The notes below the pieces were generated by a model, which did no database searches, was not told the DNA's origin, and worked only from the letters and a program-made list of their open reading frames with translations. A program made the position numbers and the translations under genes. Shown piece by piece: positions 28,001 through 34,632 of a stretch of 37,070 nt of DNA. The DNA lies in contig CAZPZD010000022.1 of assembly GCA_964590515.1 (NCBI GenBank), positions 1 to 37,070 of the forward strand, in the 5' to 3' direction. The stretch comes from JADFRG01 sp964590515 (GTDB lineage Bacteria > Chloroflexota > Anaerolineae > Anaerolineales > E44-bin32). The number at the start of each line of letters is the position of its first letter. The stretch's first letter is position 1.

Positions 28001-28342
28001 AGGGTGGCGGCCGATCGGCGCCGCCTAAGCCGAGCCATTGGTGAAGTCGTCGAGAACGCAATCAAGTTCTCGCCGGAGGGTGGACTCGTCACAGTGACGG
28101 CAGTGGAGGACAACGGACTGGTGCGCTTCCGGATCTCCGATCAAGGTCCGGGGATCCCGGAAGCCGAACTCGTTTCGTTGTTCAGCAGTTCGGACACGGC
28201 AAGCAGCGGCACAGTCCCGAGCCCGGGACTTGGCCTGTACCTGGCTCATGCGGTGATCGATGCCCACCACGGCCAGATCCGGGTCGAGAGCGAAGTCGGG
28301 CAAGGAACGACCTTCGAAGTTGCAGTCCCGCGCGGCTCTTGA
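25072..28342 (+). CDS. Multi-PAS/GAF soluble sensor histidine kinase (interrupted by assembly gap)
   Basis: A large cytoplasmic kinase with no signal peptide or membrane helix. Order: short coiled coil (15-45), PAS1 (about 46-155), PAS2 (165-290), GAF1 (310-465), GAF2 (475-650), start of PAS3 (from 665), the 100-N gap, then GAF3, HisKA and HATPase_c. The phospho-acceptor His is in SASHSLRTPLHTL (codon 27701-27703); N-box GEVVENAIKFSPEGG, G1 DQGPGIP and G2 PGLGLYLAHAV are intact. The frame changes across the gap as drawn, so the real gap must be a multiple of three; this is an assembly effect and not evidence of a frameshift. The single-domain response regulator lies 184 bp downstream. Signal unknown. 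Confidence 0.9.
27118..27217. other. Assembly gap (100 N) inside the histidine kinase gene
   Basis: Exactly 100 N. The left flank ends on a complete codon inside PAS3 and the right flank begins on a complete codon inside a GAF domain, in a frame that fits only if the true gap is a multiple of three. Most of a PAS domain and the start of a GAF domain are missing, so several hundred bases are probably absent. Repeated PAS/GAF sequence may have broken the assembly. Confidence 0.97.
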
Positions 28343-28347
28343 TTGAG

Positions 28348-28379
28348 CAGCCCGGGGCCCAACAATTGCAACCGGGCTG
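28348..28379 (+). terminator. Hairpin after the histidine kinase gene
   Basis: CAGCCCGG at 28348-28355 pairs with CCGGGCTG at 28372-28379 around a 16-nt loop, a few bases after the kinase stop. There is no T-run, so it could be a weak terminator, a processing site or chance. The rest of the 184-bp kinase-regulator interval shows only a lone TAGAAT at 28469-28474. Confidence 0.27.
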
Positions 28380-28526
28380 GGGTGAGCAGCAGGTTGCGGC
28401 AAGGGAGGGACCCTCGATCCGATCGAATAGCTCCCATGGGCGGGTAGTAAGGGGACCGGACTTGGAGATAGAATAAGAGCCGATAGCGGACGGCTCTGGG
28501 TTTCTCGGGTGAAGGGAGTCTAGGCA

Positions 28527-28901
28527 CTGGCCAGAATTCTGATTGTGGATGACAACCTGGATATAGTGGCGGCGCTGAGCATGGTGGTCAGTGCCCGCGG
28601 TCACGTCGCGCGCTCCGCTCACAGTGGCGAAGAGGCGCTGACCGCGGTCGCAAACGAAGTACCGGACGTCGTGCTCTTGGATTTGACAATGCCCGGCATT
28701 GATGGATTTGAAACCCTTGGCCGCTTGCGCAAGATGCCGCAGGCCGAAGGGCTGCCGGTGCTGATCATCACTGCCCGAGATGAGGCCGATCTCGAGAGCC
28801 GGGTGGCCGCCGCAGGCGGAAATGGCTTGCTGAAAAAGCCGGTGGATGTCAACCTGCTGGCCGCCCAGATTGCCCTGCACACCGCCAAGGCCGAGGTCTA
28901 G
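28527..28901 (+). CDS. Single-domain response regulator (CheY-like), probable CTG start
   Basis: Receiver domain of 124 residues with no output domain. The N-terminal strand and acidic pocket read ARILIVDDN; the phospho-acceptor is Asp52 (VVLLDLTMPG), with conserved Thr in IITARDE and Lys in LLKKPVD. The first ATG/GTG/TTG in frame is the GTG at 28545, which would delete the first beta strand just before the Asp-Asp pair. An in-frame TAG lies at 28521-28523, so the start must fall between; CTG at 28527 is the only near-cognate codon that restores the domain, with AAGGGAG 8 nt upstream. It probably receives phosphate from the upstream kinase and passes it on in a phosphorelay or by protein contact. 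Confidence 0.88.
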   Translation: MARILIVDDNLDIVAALSMVVSARGHVARSAHSGEEALTAVANEVPDVVLLDLTMPGIDGFETLGRLRKMPQAEGLPVLIITARDEADLESRVAAAGGNGLLKKPVDVNLLAAQIALHTAKAEV

Positions 28902-28948
28902 CCCGCAACCCGGCAGAATCCCAGACTCAGCCAAGATCAAAACAAATG

Positions 28949-28970
28949 GACCGCACCGTTGGGTGCGGTC
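28949..28970 (+). terminator. Likely rho-independent terminator after the response regulator
   Basis: A perfect 9-bp stem, GACCGCACC (28949-28957) with GGTGCGGTC (28962-28970), and a GTTG loop lie 47 bp after the response-regulator stop. Only TTCGCGTGT follows, so the T-run is poor. It separates the kinase-regulator pair from gyrA. Confidence 0.55.
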
Positions 28971-29011
28971 TTCGCGTGTCACTCGGTTCGCTTCGGCGAA
29001 TCCCAAAAGGC

Positions 29012-29017
29012 TATAAT
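29012..29017 (+). promoter_or_regulatory. -10 element of the gyrA promoter
   Basis: A perfect TATAAT on the plus strand; the -35 region (near 28987-28994) is weak. Transcription from about 29024 would give a leader near 60 nt containing TAAGGAG before the gyrA ATG at 29084. Confidence 0.55.
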
Positions 29018-29083
29018 GGATGCAAGAGTCGGCCTGCCGCTGGGCGGGCCCCTTTGTATTTGACATAAGGAGTAGGTTTTTAG

Positions 29084-31552
29084 ATGGAGATCGGGACCGT
29101 TCGACAGGTTGATATCGACGAGCAGATGCGGGGCGCCTACCTCGATTACGCCATGAGCGTCATCGTGTCCCGGGCATTGCCGGATGCGTTTGATGGACTG
29201 AAGCCGGTCCAACGGCGCATCCTCTACGCCATGCGAGAGATGGGAATCCGGGCCAATTCGCCGTACCGAAAATCGGCCAGGATCGTCGGTGAAGTCATGG
29301 GGAAGTTCCATCCCCACGGCGACGCGCCGATCTACGAGGCCATGGCCCGCATGGCTCAGGACTTCTCCATGCGTTATCCGCTGATCGATGGTCAGGGGAA
29401 CTTCGGCTCGGTGGACGGCGATCCGCCAGCTGCGATGCGATATACCGAGGCCCGCTTGGGCCGGATGGCCGAAGAGCTGCTGAGCGATATCGAGCAGGAC
29501 ACGGTCGGTTTCTCCGATAACTTCGATGGTTCGCTGGAGGAACCCAAGGTCCTGCCCTCTCGGCTGCCGAACCTGCTGCTCAACGGTGCCACCGGCATCG
29601 CAGTCGGCATGGCGACCAACATCCCACCCCATAACCTCGGCGAACTGGCGGAGGCCATCGTTTACCTGGTGGATCACTATGACCAGGTGGACGACGTCGG
29701 GGTGGAAGACCTGATGAAGTTCGTGCCGGGGCCCGACTTCCCGACCGGGGGGATGATCATCGGCGCCGAGGGGATCTTGCAGGCCTACAGCACCGGCAAA
29801 GGGCGGATCGTGGTCCGCGGGATCGCCAATATCGAGGAAACCGGGCACAGCCGCAACCGGATCGTGATTACCGAGATTCCCTTCCAGGTCAACAAGACCT
29901 CACTCATTGAGCGGATCGCCGAGCTGGTCCGCGACGGAAAACTGGACGGGATCTCCGACCTGCGTGACGAGTCCGATCGGCGCGGCCTGAGCGTCGTGCT
30001 GGAGCTCAAGCGGACCGCCCAGCCGAAGGCGGTCTTGAACCAGCTCTACAAGTACACCCAATTGCAGACCACCTTTGGCGTGCAGCAGCTGGCATTGGTC
30101 AACGGCGAACCGCGGCTGCTCTCGCTCAAGCGAGCGTTGCTGGCTTATGTGGAACACCGCCGCACGGTGATAACCCGCCGCTCGAAGTTCGAGCTCGAGA
30201 AGGCTCGGGCCCGGGCCCACGTGCTGGATGGGCTGCTGATCGCCCTCGCCAACTTGGACGAAGTCATCGATACCATTCGCAAGTCCCCCGACGCCGACGC
30301 CGCCAAGGACCGCCTGATCCAGCGCTTCAAACTAAGCGAGATCCAGGCCCTGGCGATCCTTGACATGCAGCTGCGCCGCCTGGCCGCCCTGGAGCGCAAG
30401 AACATCGAGACCGAGGCCAAGGAGATCAAGGACCGAATTGCGGCACTGGAAGAGCTGCTTGCCGATCCCAAGCAGATCCTGGGGATCATCAAGACCGACA
30501 TGCGGGCCGTTGTCAAGGACTATGGCGATCCGCGCCGTACCCGCATCGCACCGGATGCCAAGGAGGAGTTCAGCGAAGCCGATTTGGTCTCGGATGAGCG
30601 GGTGCTCATCAGCATCACGGCCCGGGGATACGTGAAGCGGGTTGCCGCCGGCACCTACAAGCGTCAGGGGCGGGGTGGGCGGGGAGTCGTTGGGCACAGT
30701 ACTCGCGGCGGTGAGGATGAAGTGGACATGCTCCTGCCGGCCGGCTCACTGGATACGGTGCTGTTCTTCTCCGACAAGGGCAAGGTCTATTCCGAGAAGG
30801 CCTATCAGATCCCGGATGCCGATCGTACCGCCCGCGGGATCCCAATGGCAAACATTCTGGCGCTGCAAGTGGGAGAAGTAATCACGGCCGCGGTTCCGGT
30901 ACCTGACTTCGTGGCGGCCAATTTCTGCACTATGGCTACCCGGCGCGGGAAAATCAAGCGGGTGGCGCTCTCTGAGTTCGCGGCGGTCAGGCCATCGGGC
31001 TTGATCGCCATCAGCCTAAAGAAGGGCGACACGCTGGGCTGGGTTCGACTCACCAGCGGCAAGGATGAGATCATTCTGGTCACGACATCGGGCAAGGCGC
31101 TTCGCTACAAGGAGAAGCTCGTGCGCTCGATGGGCCGGCCGGCTGCCGGGGTGCGGGCGATCTCGCTTGGAAAGGGCGACGCCGTGACCAGCATGGACGT
31201 GGCCGATCCCAAAGCCGACCTGCTAGTGGTCACCCGCAACGGATTCGGGAAGCGGACCCCGATCAAGGAGTACCCGGCCAAAGGGCGAGGCACCAAGGGG
31301 GTCCTCACCCTCAGCAAGGCTAAGTTCAAGGTGACCGGCCCGGTGGCTGCGGCCAGGGTCGTCGATCAACAAGACGACCTCACCGTGATTTCGAGCACCG
31401 GAATCGTGCTCAGGACCAAGGTCAAGCAAATCAAACAAGCCGGCCGGGCAACCATGGGAGTGCGGGTGATGAACTTGAAAAAGGGCGACAGTGTCGCCTC
31501 GGTGGCCCGAATTGCCGCCAAAGACTTGGAAGCCGCGGGGGTTAAAGACTAG
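29084..31552 (+). CDS. gyrA: DNA gyrase subunit A
   Basis: Breaks and rejoins DNA in the A2B2 gyrase that introduces negative supercoils. The 822 residues begin with the winged-helix/tower domain, the catalytic tyrosine Tyr120 (PPAAMRYTEARL), and the coiled-coil gate. The C-terminal beta-pinwheel holds a GyrA-box QGRGGRG (about 528-534), which separates gyrase from topoisomerase IV. The quinolone region reads HPHGDAPIYEAM: Ala81 and Glu85 stand where E. coli has Ser83 and Asp87. ATG follows TAAGGAG. gyrB is not in the window. The stop is 7 bp from the stop of the convergent murI. Confidence 0.96.
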   Translation: MEIGTVRQVDIDEQMRGAYLDYAMSVIVSRALPDAFDGLKPVQRRILYAMREMGIRANSPYRKSARIVGEVMGKFHPHGDAPIYEAMARMAQDFSMRYPLIDGQGNFGSVDGDPPAAMRYTEARLGRMAEELLSDIEQDTVGFSDNFDGSLEEPKVLPSRLPNLLLNGATGIAVGMATNIPPHNLGELAEAIVYLVDHYDQVDDVGVEDLMKFVPGPDFPTGGMIIGAEGILQAYSTGKGRIVVRGIANIEETGHSRNRIVITEIPFQVNKTSLIERIAELVRDGKLDGISDLRDESDRRGLSVVLELKRTAQPKAVLNQLYKYTQLQTTFGVQQLALVNGEPRLLSLKRALLAYVEHRRTVITRRSKFELEKARARAHVLDGLLIALANLDEVIDTIRKSPDADAAKDRLIQRFKLSEIQALAILDMQLRRLAALERKNIETEAKEIKDRIAALEELLADPKQILGIIKTDMRAVVKDYGDPRRTRIAPDAKEEFSEADLVSDERVLISITARGYVKRVAAGTYKRQGRGGRGVVGHSTRGGEDEVDMLLPAGSLDTVLFFSDKGKVYSEKAYQIPDADRTARGIPMANILALQVGEVITAAVPVPDFVAANFCTMATRRGKIKRVALSEFAAVRPSGLIAISLKKGDTLGWVRLTSGKDEIILVTTSGKALRYKEKLVRSMGRPAAGVRAISLGKGDAVTSMDVADPKADLLVVTRNGFGKRTPIKEYPAKGRGTKGVLTLSKAKFKVTGPVAAARVVDQQDDLTVISSTGIVLRTKVKQIKQAGRATMGVRVMNLKKGDSVASVARIAAKDLEAAGVKD

Positions 31553-31559
31553 CGGACTC

Positions 31560-32378
31560 TCAGACCAGCTCCAGGGCGTCGCCCTTCCAGCGGGCGGCCT
31601 CGACCGTCGCCTCTTCACCGATCAATTGAAGCACCGCCGAGTGTAAGGCCCGCGGATCACCGCTGGTCACATAGCGGACCCTGCCGGCAGAGCCCGGGCT
31701 TGCCGCCAATCGGCGAGTGTGCAGCAGCCTACCGGTTTGGCGGGCGATGGCGGGCGCCGGGTCAATGACCAAGACCCCCGGCCCGAGGATCCGCTCCACC
31801 ATCGGAATGACGAAGGCATAGTGGGTACAGGCGAGCACCAGCGTGTCCACCTGGCGATCGCGCAAATCGTCCAGTCGCTCCTCCAGGATCCTCCGGGTCG
31901 CGTCCCCCGTTAGATCTCCGATCTCGATCCGCTCCACCAGGCCCGGCAGGACGATCTGAATGACTTCGACTCCCTGGGCGAAGCGCTCCACCACGGAAGC
32001 GAACAACTCCCCCTGAAACGTCGCCGACGTGGCCAGTACCGCGACCCGCTTTGATTGTGTGATTTCAACAGCCGGCTTGACCGCCGGCTCCATCCCGACG
32101 AAAGGCGATTCGGGAAAGGTCTCGCGCAGCTGATGTAAGGCGGCCGCCGAGGCCGTATTGCAGGCAACGACGATCAATTTGCAGCCACCTTCGAGCAGAA
32201 AGCGGGAGATGCCGAGGGAGAACTTTCGCACCTCGCTCAGCGAACGCGGGCCATACGGAACGTTCACCTGATCGGCGAAGTAGAACAGCGGCTCGTTCGG
32301 GAGCTGGTTGTGGATCTCGCGGAGGATTGAGAGCCCGCCGACGCCGGAGTCAAAAACGCCGACGGCTGCCCCGCTCAT
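31560..32378 (-). CDS. murI: Glutamate racemase
   Basis: Converts L- to D-glutamate for peptidoglycan. The 272 residues contain the paired catalytic cysteines in VACNTASAAA and LACTHYAFV, the N-terminal GVFDSGVGGLS and the substrate loop YGPRSLSEV. Length and order are normal for the family. The ATG at 32378 is 9 bp after the rplS stop, so it is probably cotranscribed with rplS. Its presence implies a peptidoglycan wall, which is informative because some Chloroflexota lack one. It could also act only as a supplier of D-Glu for other polymers, but no such genes are nearby. Confidence 0.95.
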   Translation of the reverse strand: MSGAAVGVFDSGVGGLSILREIHNQLPNEPLFYFADQVNVPYGPRSLSEVRKFSLGISRFLLEGGCKLIVVACNTASAAALHQLRETFPESPFVGMEPAVKPAVEITQSKRVAVLATSATFQGELFASVVERFAQGVEVIQIVLPGLVERIEIGDLTGDATRRILEERLDDLRDRQVDTLVLACTHYAFVIPMVERILGPGVLVIDPAPAIARQTGRLLHTRRLAASPGSAGRVRYVTSGDPRALHSAVLQLIGEEATVEAARWKGDALELV

Positions 32379-32387
32379 CAGGCGGGA

Positions 32388-32726
32388 TCAGCTGCGCTTG
32401 GCAGGCAGCCGGGCGCGCTTACCTTTGCGGCCGCGCAGGTAGTACAGCTGAGCCCGGCGAACATGAGCCTGACGGAGAACTTCGACCTTGTCGATCCGGG
32501 GGGAGCGCAGCAGGAAGGTCCGTTCGACGCCGATCCCATGGGAGGCGATCCGGCGGACCGTGAAGTTGGCATTGTTTCCGCCCTTGCGCAAGCGGATCAC
32601 GGTGCCGCGGAATTCCTGTACCCGCTCACTGTCACCCTCCCGGACTCGGACATGGACGCTCACCGAGTCGCCGGGCCGCAATTGGGGGATATTCGGATTG
32701 GCCGGAGCCTGCACTAGATCGGTCAT
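32388..32726 (-). CDS. rplS: 50S ribosomal protein L19
   Basis: Ribosomal protein at the 30S-50S interface. The 112 residues include the L19 hallmarks PGDSVSVHVRVREGDSERVQEFRG-type start (about 18-42), FTVRRIASHGIGVERTF, and the C-terminal VRRAQLYYLRGRKGKRARL. The length is usual. No clear Shine-Dalgarno precedes the ATG at 32726; a short leader with a stable hairpin lies just upstream. It is separated from the common trmD-rimM context and instead sits between a NUDIX gene and murI. Confidence 0.97.
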   Translation of the reverse strand: MTDLVQAPANPNIPQLRPGDSVSVHVRVREGDSERVQEFRGTVIRLRKGGNNANFTVRRIASHGIGVERTFLLRSPRIDKVEVLRQAHVRRAQLYYLRGRKGKRARLPAKRS

Positions 32727-32741
32727 TTTGGTTTACAGAAT

Positions 32742-32773
32742 GCCCGCCGCCCCTTGGCTGCGGGCGGCGCGGC
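32742..32773 (-). promoter_or_regulatory. Stable hairpin in the rplS leader
   Basis: CGCCGCCC and GGGCGGCG form an 8-bp stem around a 9-nt loop, and three more pairs extend it past a single bulged base. It fills most of the predicted 46-nt leader between the rplS promoter and ATG, with no T-run after it. Position suggests an autoregulatory ribosomal-protein leader; terminator of the upstream NUDIX gene is the alternative. Confidence 0.45.
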
Positions 32774-32778
32774 CCGAA

Positions 32779-32806
32779 AGTATACCATGCCCATCTGAAG
32801 GTCGAA
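32779..32806 (-). promoter_or_regulatory. Promoter of rplS-murI
   Basis: On the minus strand TTCGAC (32801-32806), a 16-bp spacer and TATACT (32779-32784) preceded by TGG form an extended -10 promoter. The -35 touches the last bases before the NUDIX stop. Predicted start is near 32772. Confidence 0.55.
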
Positions 32807-33346
32807 TCAGCGCGAGGGGAGTCCCAGGCGTTGGCCCGCCAGAGTAAGGGCCGCCAGGCTCTTGGCGTCGCGCAGCTCGCCCTTCTCGATCAATTCAGCC
32901 ACCCGCCCCAGGCTCAGTTTCTCTACCTGGATCGCTTCATCGACGTCCGGAGGCCGCGGACTCGGGCGAAGCTCGCTGGCCAGGTACACCTCCAGAAACT
33001 CCGTCGAGTATCCGGGAGCCTGGAAGAACCCTCCCAGGTGCTCCAGTTTTCCAGGAAACATTCCGATTTCTTCCTGACATTCCCGCTCGGCGCACTGCCG
33101 AGGCGGTTCCCCGGGTTCCAAGGTGCCTGCCGGCAGCTCCAAGAGCTCGCCACCGGCGGCGTGACGGTACTGGCGCACGAACCAGATCTGCTGTTGTTCG
33201 TCGATCGGGATCAGAGCCACCGCCCCTGGATGGACGACCAGCTCCACCGAGGACTCGCGCCCGTCCTCATAAATAAGCTGATCTTTCCGAAGTTCGAAAA
33301 CTCTTCCCCGGAAAATGATCTCCGACGCCGTCACCCGAGTTCTCAT
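32807..33346 (-). CDS. nudF: NUDIX hydrolase, ADP-ribose pyrophosphatase type
   Basis: Hydrolyses ADP-ribose or related nucleotide sugars to AMP and sugar phosphate. The 179 residues carry a full Nudix box from GTLEPGE through RECQEEIGM (Gx5Ex7REUxEExGU; the first U is Cys instead of Ile/Leu/Val). The preceding VRQYRHAAGGELLELPAG and the following GGFFQAPGYSTEFLEVYLA are typical of ADP-ribose pyrophosphatases (NudF/YqkG). Start ATG at 33346 with GGAAGGGA upstream. Exact substrate is not proven by sequence. It lies 69 bp after the LysM gene, with a hairpin between. Confidence 0.92.
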   Translation of the reverse strand: MRTRVTASEIIFRGRVFELRKDQLIYEDGRESSVELVVHPGAVALIPIDEQQQIWFVRQYRHAAGGELLELPAGTLEPGEPPRQCAERECQEEIGMFPGKLEHLGGFFQAPGYSTEFLEVYLASELRPSPRPPDVDEAIQVEKLSLGRVAELIEKGELRDAKSLAALTLAGQRLGLPSR

Positions 33347-33365
33347 AGTTCCCTTCCAATGAAAG

Positions 33366-33390
33366 CGGGGCGGCCAATTCGGCCGCCCCG
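33366..33390 (-). terminator. Terminator after the LysM lipoprotein gene
   Basis: A perfect 10-bp GC stem (CGGGGCGGCC with GGCCGCCCCG) around a 5-nt loop lies 26 bp after the LysM stop. On the minus strand it is followed by CTTTCATT, a short T-rich stretch. It separates the LysM gene from the NUDIX gene. Confidence 0.55.
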
Positions 33391-33415
33391 TCGGTTGCTC
33401 AGCATCAATGCTCGC

Positions 33416-34024
33416 TTAGGGGATCTTGAGCTCCATTCCCGGGAAGATCAACGCCGGGTTCGCCAGGTTGTTGGCGTCGATGATCGCTTGAGGATCCACA
33501 CCATAGATCCGGGCGATTTGCCAGATCCACTCTCCAAGCTTGACCACATGGATTTGGCCCTGGCCACCAGCCACGGAGGTGCCAGAGATAGGCGTGGCCG
33601 GGACTCCCGAGCTGGATGGGATCTTGAGTACCAAGCCCGCCTGCACCTGGCTTTCGGAGGCCAATCCGTTCAGGTCCACGATGGCCTGCGGGTCAACCCC
33701 AAAGCTTTCGGCGATTTGGAAGAGCCAATCGCCGGGTTTGACGGTGTATTCCACAAACTGATCCGCCCCCTCCGTCGCGGTCACTTGCTCGGCCACCGCG
33801 GTTCCAGTCGGAGCAACGCTCGGGACCGGGGTAGCCTGCTCTACAGGTCCCCCCGCCTCGGCCGTCTGAGTGAGCAGAGCGGAGCGCACCGCTTCCATTG
33901 TCGCCTGCTGGCTATCCTGCGACGGGACCAGCTCCTCACCGGGTGGTGGGGTTGAAGCTGAACGGGTACATGCGGCGACCAACGCGAGTAGAGCGCTGGC
34001 GACCAAAAATCGAGTGACTGTCAT
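33416..34024 (-). CDS. LysM-domain lipoprotein (two LysM)
   Basis: A 202-residue predicted lipoprotein with a signal peptide ending in LVAAC (Cys19), a Thr/Pro/Ala-rich linker, and two C-terminal LysM repeats: YTVKPGDWLFQIAESFGV and HVVKLGEWIWQIARIYGV, each ending in LKIP. LysM binds peptidoglycan or chitin-like glycans. No catalytic domain is present, so it is a cell-wall-binding or scaffolding protein. The ATG at 34024 is chosen over 34132 because it gives a clean signal peptide and has AGGAGG 5 nt upstream. It has its own promoter and a terminator, so is probably monocistronic. Confidence 0.88.
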   Translation of the reverse strand: MTVTRFLVASALLALVAACTRSASTPPPGEELVPSQDSQQATMEAVRSALLTQTAEAGGPVEQATPVPSVAPTGTAVAEQVTATEGADQFVEYTVKPGDWLFQIAESFGVDPQAIVDLNGLASESQVQAGLVLKIPSSSGVPATPISGTSVAGGQGQIHVVKLGEWIWQIARIYGVDPQAIIDANNLANPALIFPGMELKIP

Positions 34025-34073
34025 TGACTCCTCCTGGGAGGGTTCCGCCCCCGGTTTCCTCGGAACGGCCGGC

Positions 34074-34102
34074 ATCCTAGCACAAGCGAATTGGCTGTGC
34101 AA
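34074..34102 (-). promoter_or_regulatory. Promoter of the LysM lipoprotein gene
   Basis: TTGCAC (34097-34102), a 17-bp spacer and TAGGAT (34074-34079) preceded by TGC read on the minus strand. This extended -10 promoter would start transcription near 34067, about 43 nt before the ATG. Confidence 0.55.
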
Positions 34103-34150
34103 GCGAGCTAAAGCTGCAAGAGTTGTGCCCAACGGGAGGGGGAAATCAAT

Positions 34151-34171
34151 CGGCCGCCTTTGAGGCGGCCG
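34151..34171 (-). terminator. Hairpin terminator after the DUF35 gene
   Basis: CGGCCGCCT (34151-34159) pairs perfectly with AGGCGGCCG (34163-34171) around a 3-nt loop, 24 bp after the DUF35 stop. ATTGATTT follows on the minus strand, a weak T-run. It would end the mevalonate-entry operon. Confidence 0.5.
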
Positions 34172-34195
34172 CGGTCACGCAAAATCTCGGTTTGC

Positions 34196-34606
34196 TTAGC
34201 TCAGTTCGCCCCGTGGAAGCCGTGGGCGAAACTTGTATCCGTAGACGAGCATGCCCCGTTCGCCGTCCGACTTGAGTTTGCGGGTCACCATCTCGACCGG
34301 CATCCCGATCTCGACCGGCTCATGCGCCAGATCGGTCAGTTGGGCGGTAACGAGCGGTCCCTCTTCCAAGCGGACGATGGCCAGCGGGTACGGAGCGGCC
34401 TCGGTGTGTCCGGCGGGAGCCTGATACACGGTGGTGTGGGAATAGACCTCCCCCCGCCCGCTGAACTGAAAAAGGGTCCGAGCCTCATGCCCACAGTCTG
34501 GGCAGATGTCCCGCGGCGGAAAGATCTTCAACTCACAGTTCGGGCACTCTTCCCCGACCAGTGCATAGCGCTGTTGTCTAAGCCTCCAATGGCGAGAGGT
34601 TTCCAT
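34196..34606 (-). CDS. DUF35 Zn-ribbon / OB-fold protein, thiolase-partner type
   Basis: A 136-residue acyl-CoA-binding partner protein. The N-terminal rubredoxin-like zinc ribbon has Cys21, Cys24, Cys35 and Cys38 (CPNC...CPDC); the C-terminal half is the OB fold with GEVYSHTTVYQAP. In archaea such proteins bridge thiolase and HMG-CoA synthase and share one CoA site; in actinobacterial steroid degradation ChsH2 partners the aldolase Ltp2. Here it follows the thiolase-like gene by 26 bp in the HMG-CoA cluster, so it most likely forms a complex with those proteins (inference from neighbours and family). CGGAG precedes the ATG. Confidence 0.88.
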   Translation of the reverse strand: METSRHWRLRQQRYALVGEECPNCELKIFPPRDICPDCGHEARTLFQFSGRGEVYSHTTVYQAPAGHTEAAPYPLAIVRLEEGPLVTAQLTDLAHEPVEIGMPVEMVTRKLKSDGERGMLVYGYKFRPRLPRGELS

Positions 34607-34632
34607 GCTCCGAATCTATTCTGCCCCGCCTA

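Noticed and set aside
28182..29848. Two long minus-strand frames (28182-29066 and 28979-29848)
   Set aside because: Antisense to the kinase end, response regulator and gyrA; composition matches a mirror frame.
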